Positions 5,454 to 5,740 of a stretch of DNA of 5,740 nucleotides are shown here, one piece after another. Made by a program: the position numbers and the translations under genes. The stretch comes from Muribaculaceae bacterium. Its GTDB lineage: Bacteria > Bacteroidota > Bacteroidia > Bacteroidales > Muribaculaceae. Position 1 is the first letter of the stretch. Each line of letters starts with the position of its first letter. Under the pieces are notes generated by a model that saw only the letters and a program-made list of their open reading frames with translations, was not told the origin of the DNA and searched no databases. The stretch is taken from positions 1-5,740 of the forward strand of contig JAIDTS010000552.1 of the NCBI GenBank assembly GCA_029060585.1, in the 5' to 3' direction.

Positions 5454-5740
5454 ATGAAACCGATACGTGTCAATCTGCTGGTGAAAATCCTCATAGCCAT
5501 GGGGCTCGGTATAGCGGCAGGCAATTTTTTTCCGGAATGGGCTGGAAGGATCTTCATGACCTTCAACGCTATATTCAGCCAGTTTCTCGGCTTCCTGATT
5601 CCGCTTATCATCCTTGGCTTCGTGGCTCCGGCTATCGCCGATATCGGGAAAGACGCGGGGAAGATGCTGGTATGGACCGCGCTGATCGCTTATGCCGCGA
5701 CCCTTATGTCGGGGTTCCTGAGCTACGCGGTAGGAGAGAG
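5454..5740 (+). CDS. Dicarboxylate/amino acid:cation symporter, N-terminal part (3' end outside window)
   Basis: ATG at 5454 opens a frame that runs off the window after 95 complete codons. Family members are usually about 400-430 residues, so roughly three quarters is missing. Seen: three hydrophobic segments at about 7-25, 33-60 and 70-92, with the conserved block FLGFLIPLIILGF (45-57) followed by VAPAIADIG. This is the start of the GltP/DctA/SdcS family (DAACS), inner-membrane carriers that import dicarboxylates or acidic amino acids with sodium or protons. The substrate-binding hairpins lie beyond the window, so the substrate cannot be named. It has its own strong promoter and is divergent from hipBA. 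Codons are GC-richer (about 55% in sampled lines) than the genes to the left, which fits a core metabolic gene flanking an acquired region. Confidence 0.85.
   Translation, partial: MKPIRVNLLVKILIAMGLGIAAGNFFPEWAGRIFMTFNAIFSQFLGFLIPLIILGFVAPAIADIGKDAGKMLVWTALIAYAATLMSGFLSYAVGE

Noticed and set aside
1..5740. CRISPR array, insertion sequence, integrase or attachment site
   Set aside because: No regularly spaced repeats, no transposase or recombinase frame, and no paired terminal repeats were found.

Overview
The window looks like part of a Bacteroidales-type chromosome (phylum Bacteroidota). The best support is a close match to the Bacteroidota primary promoter form (TTTG, 20 nt, TAACTTTG) upstream of the last gene, together with A/T-rich leaders lacking a Shine-Dalgarno sequence in front of every visible start codon. 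Gene content agrees: a McrB/LlaJI-style restriction pair, a HipBA pair and a dicarboxylate/amino acid:cation symporter. Genus cannot be decided from this sequence.

Layout: (1) 1-999, plus strand, the C-terminal 332 residues of a McrB-like AAA+ motor subunit, cut by the left window edge. (2) 1065-3338, plus strand, a 757-residue McrC/LlaJI-type nuclease subunit with a D...DSK (PD-(D/E)XK-like) core and an unusually long C-terminal extension of lower GC. Together these should form a modification-dependent or LlaJI-type restriction complex in which the McrB ring drives the McrC nuclease. (3) 3339-3647, a 309-base non-coding stretch, G-rich and able to form many hairpins, with a convincing intrinsic terminator near 3514-3546 and a G-quadruplex-compatible tract just after the nuclease stop codon. 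It may simply be the operon trailer or may encode a structured RNA. (4) 3648-5281, minus strand, a hipB-hipA toxin-antitoxin operon (antitoxin first, 7-base overlap), convergent with the restriction genes. All kinase motifs of HipA are intact. HipB ends in Glu-Trp, like the E. coli antitoxin. (5) 5282-5453, a divergent promoter region with inverted repeats near the hipB start and a perfect 14-base palindrome at the symporter promoter. (6) 5454-5740, plus strand, the first 95 residues of the symporter, cut by the right edge.

Together, 1 to about 5340 reads as the edge of a defence/accessory island (restriction plus toxin-antitoxin, GC about 35-53% and uneven) lying against a GC-richer (about 55%) gene that is probably core. 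No integrase, transposase, tRNA, CRISPR array or clear attachment site is visible. I see no clear evidence for a wholly new system. The least explained parts are the 3339-3647 intergenic region and the C-terminal extensions of the two restriction subunits.
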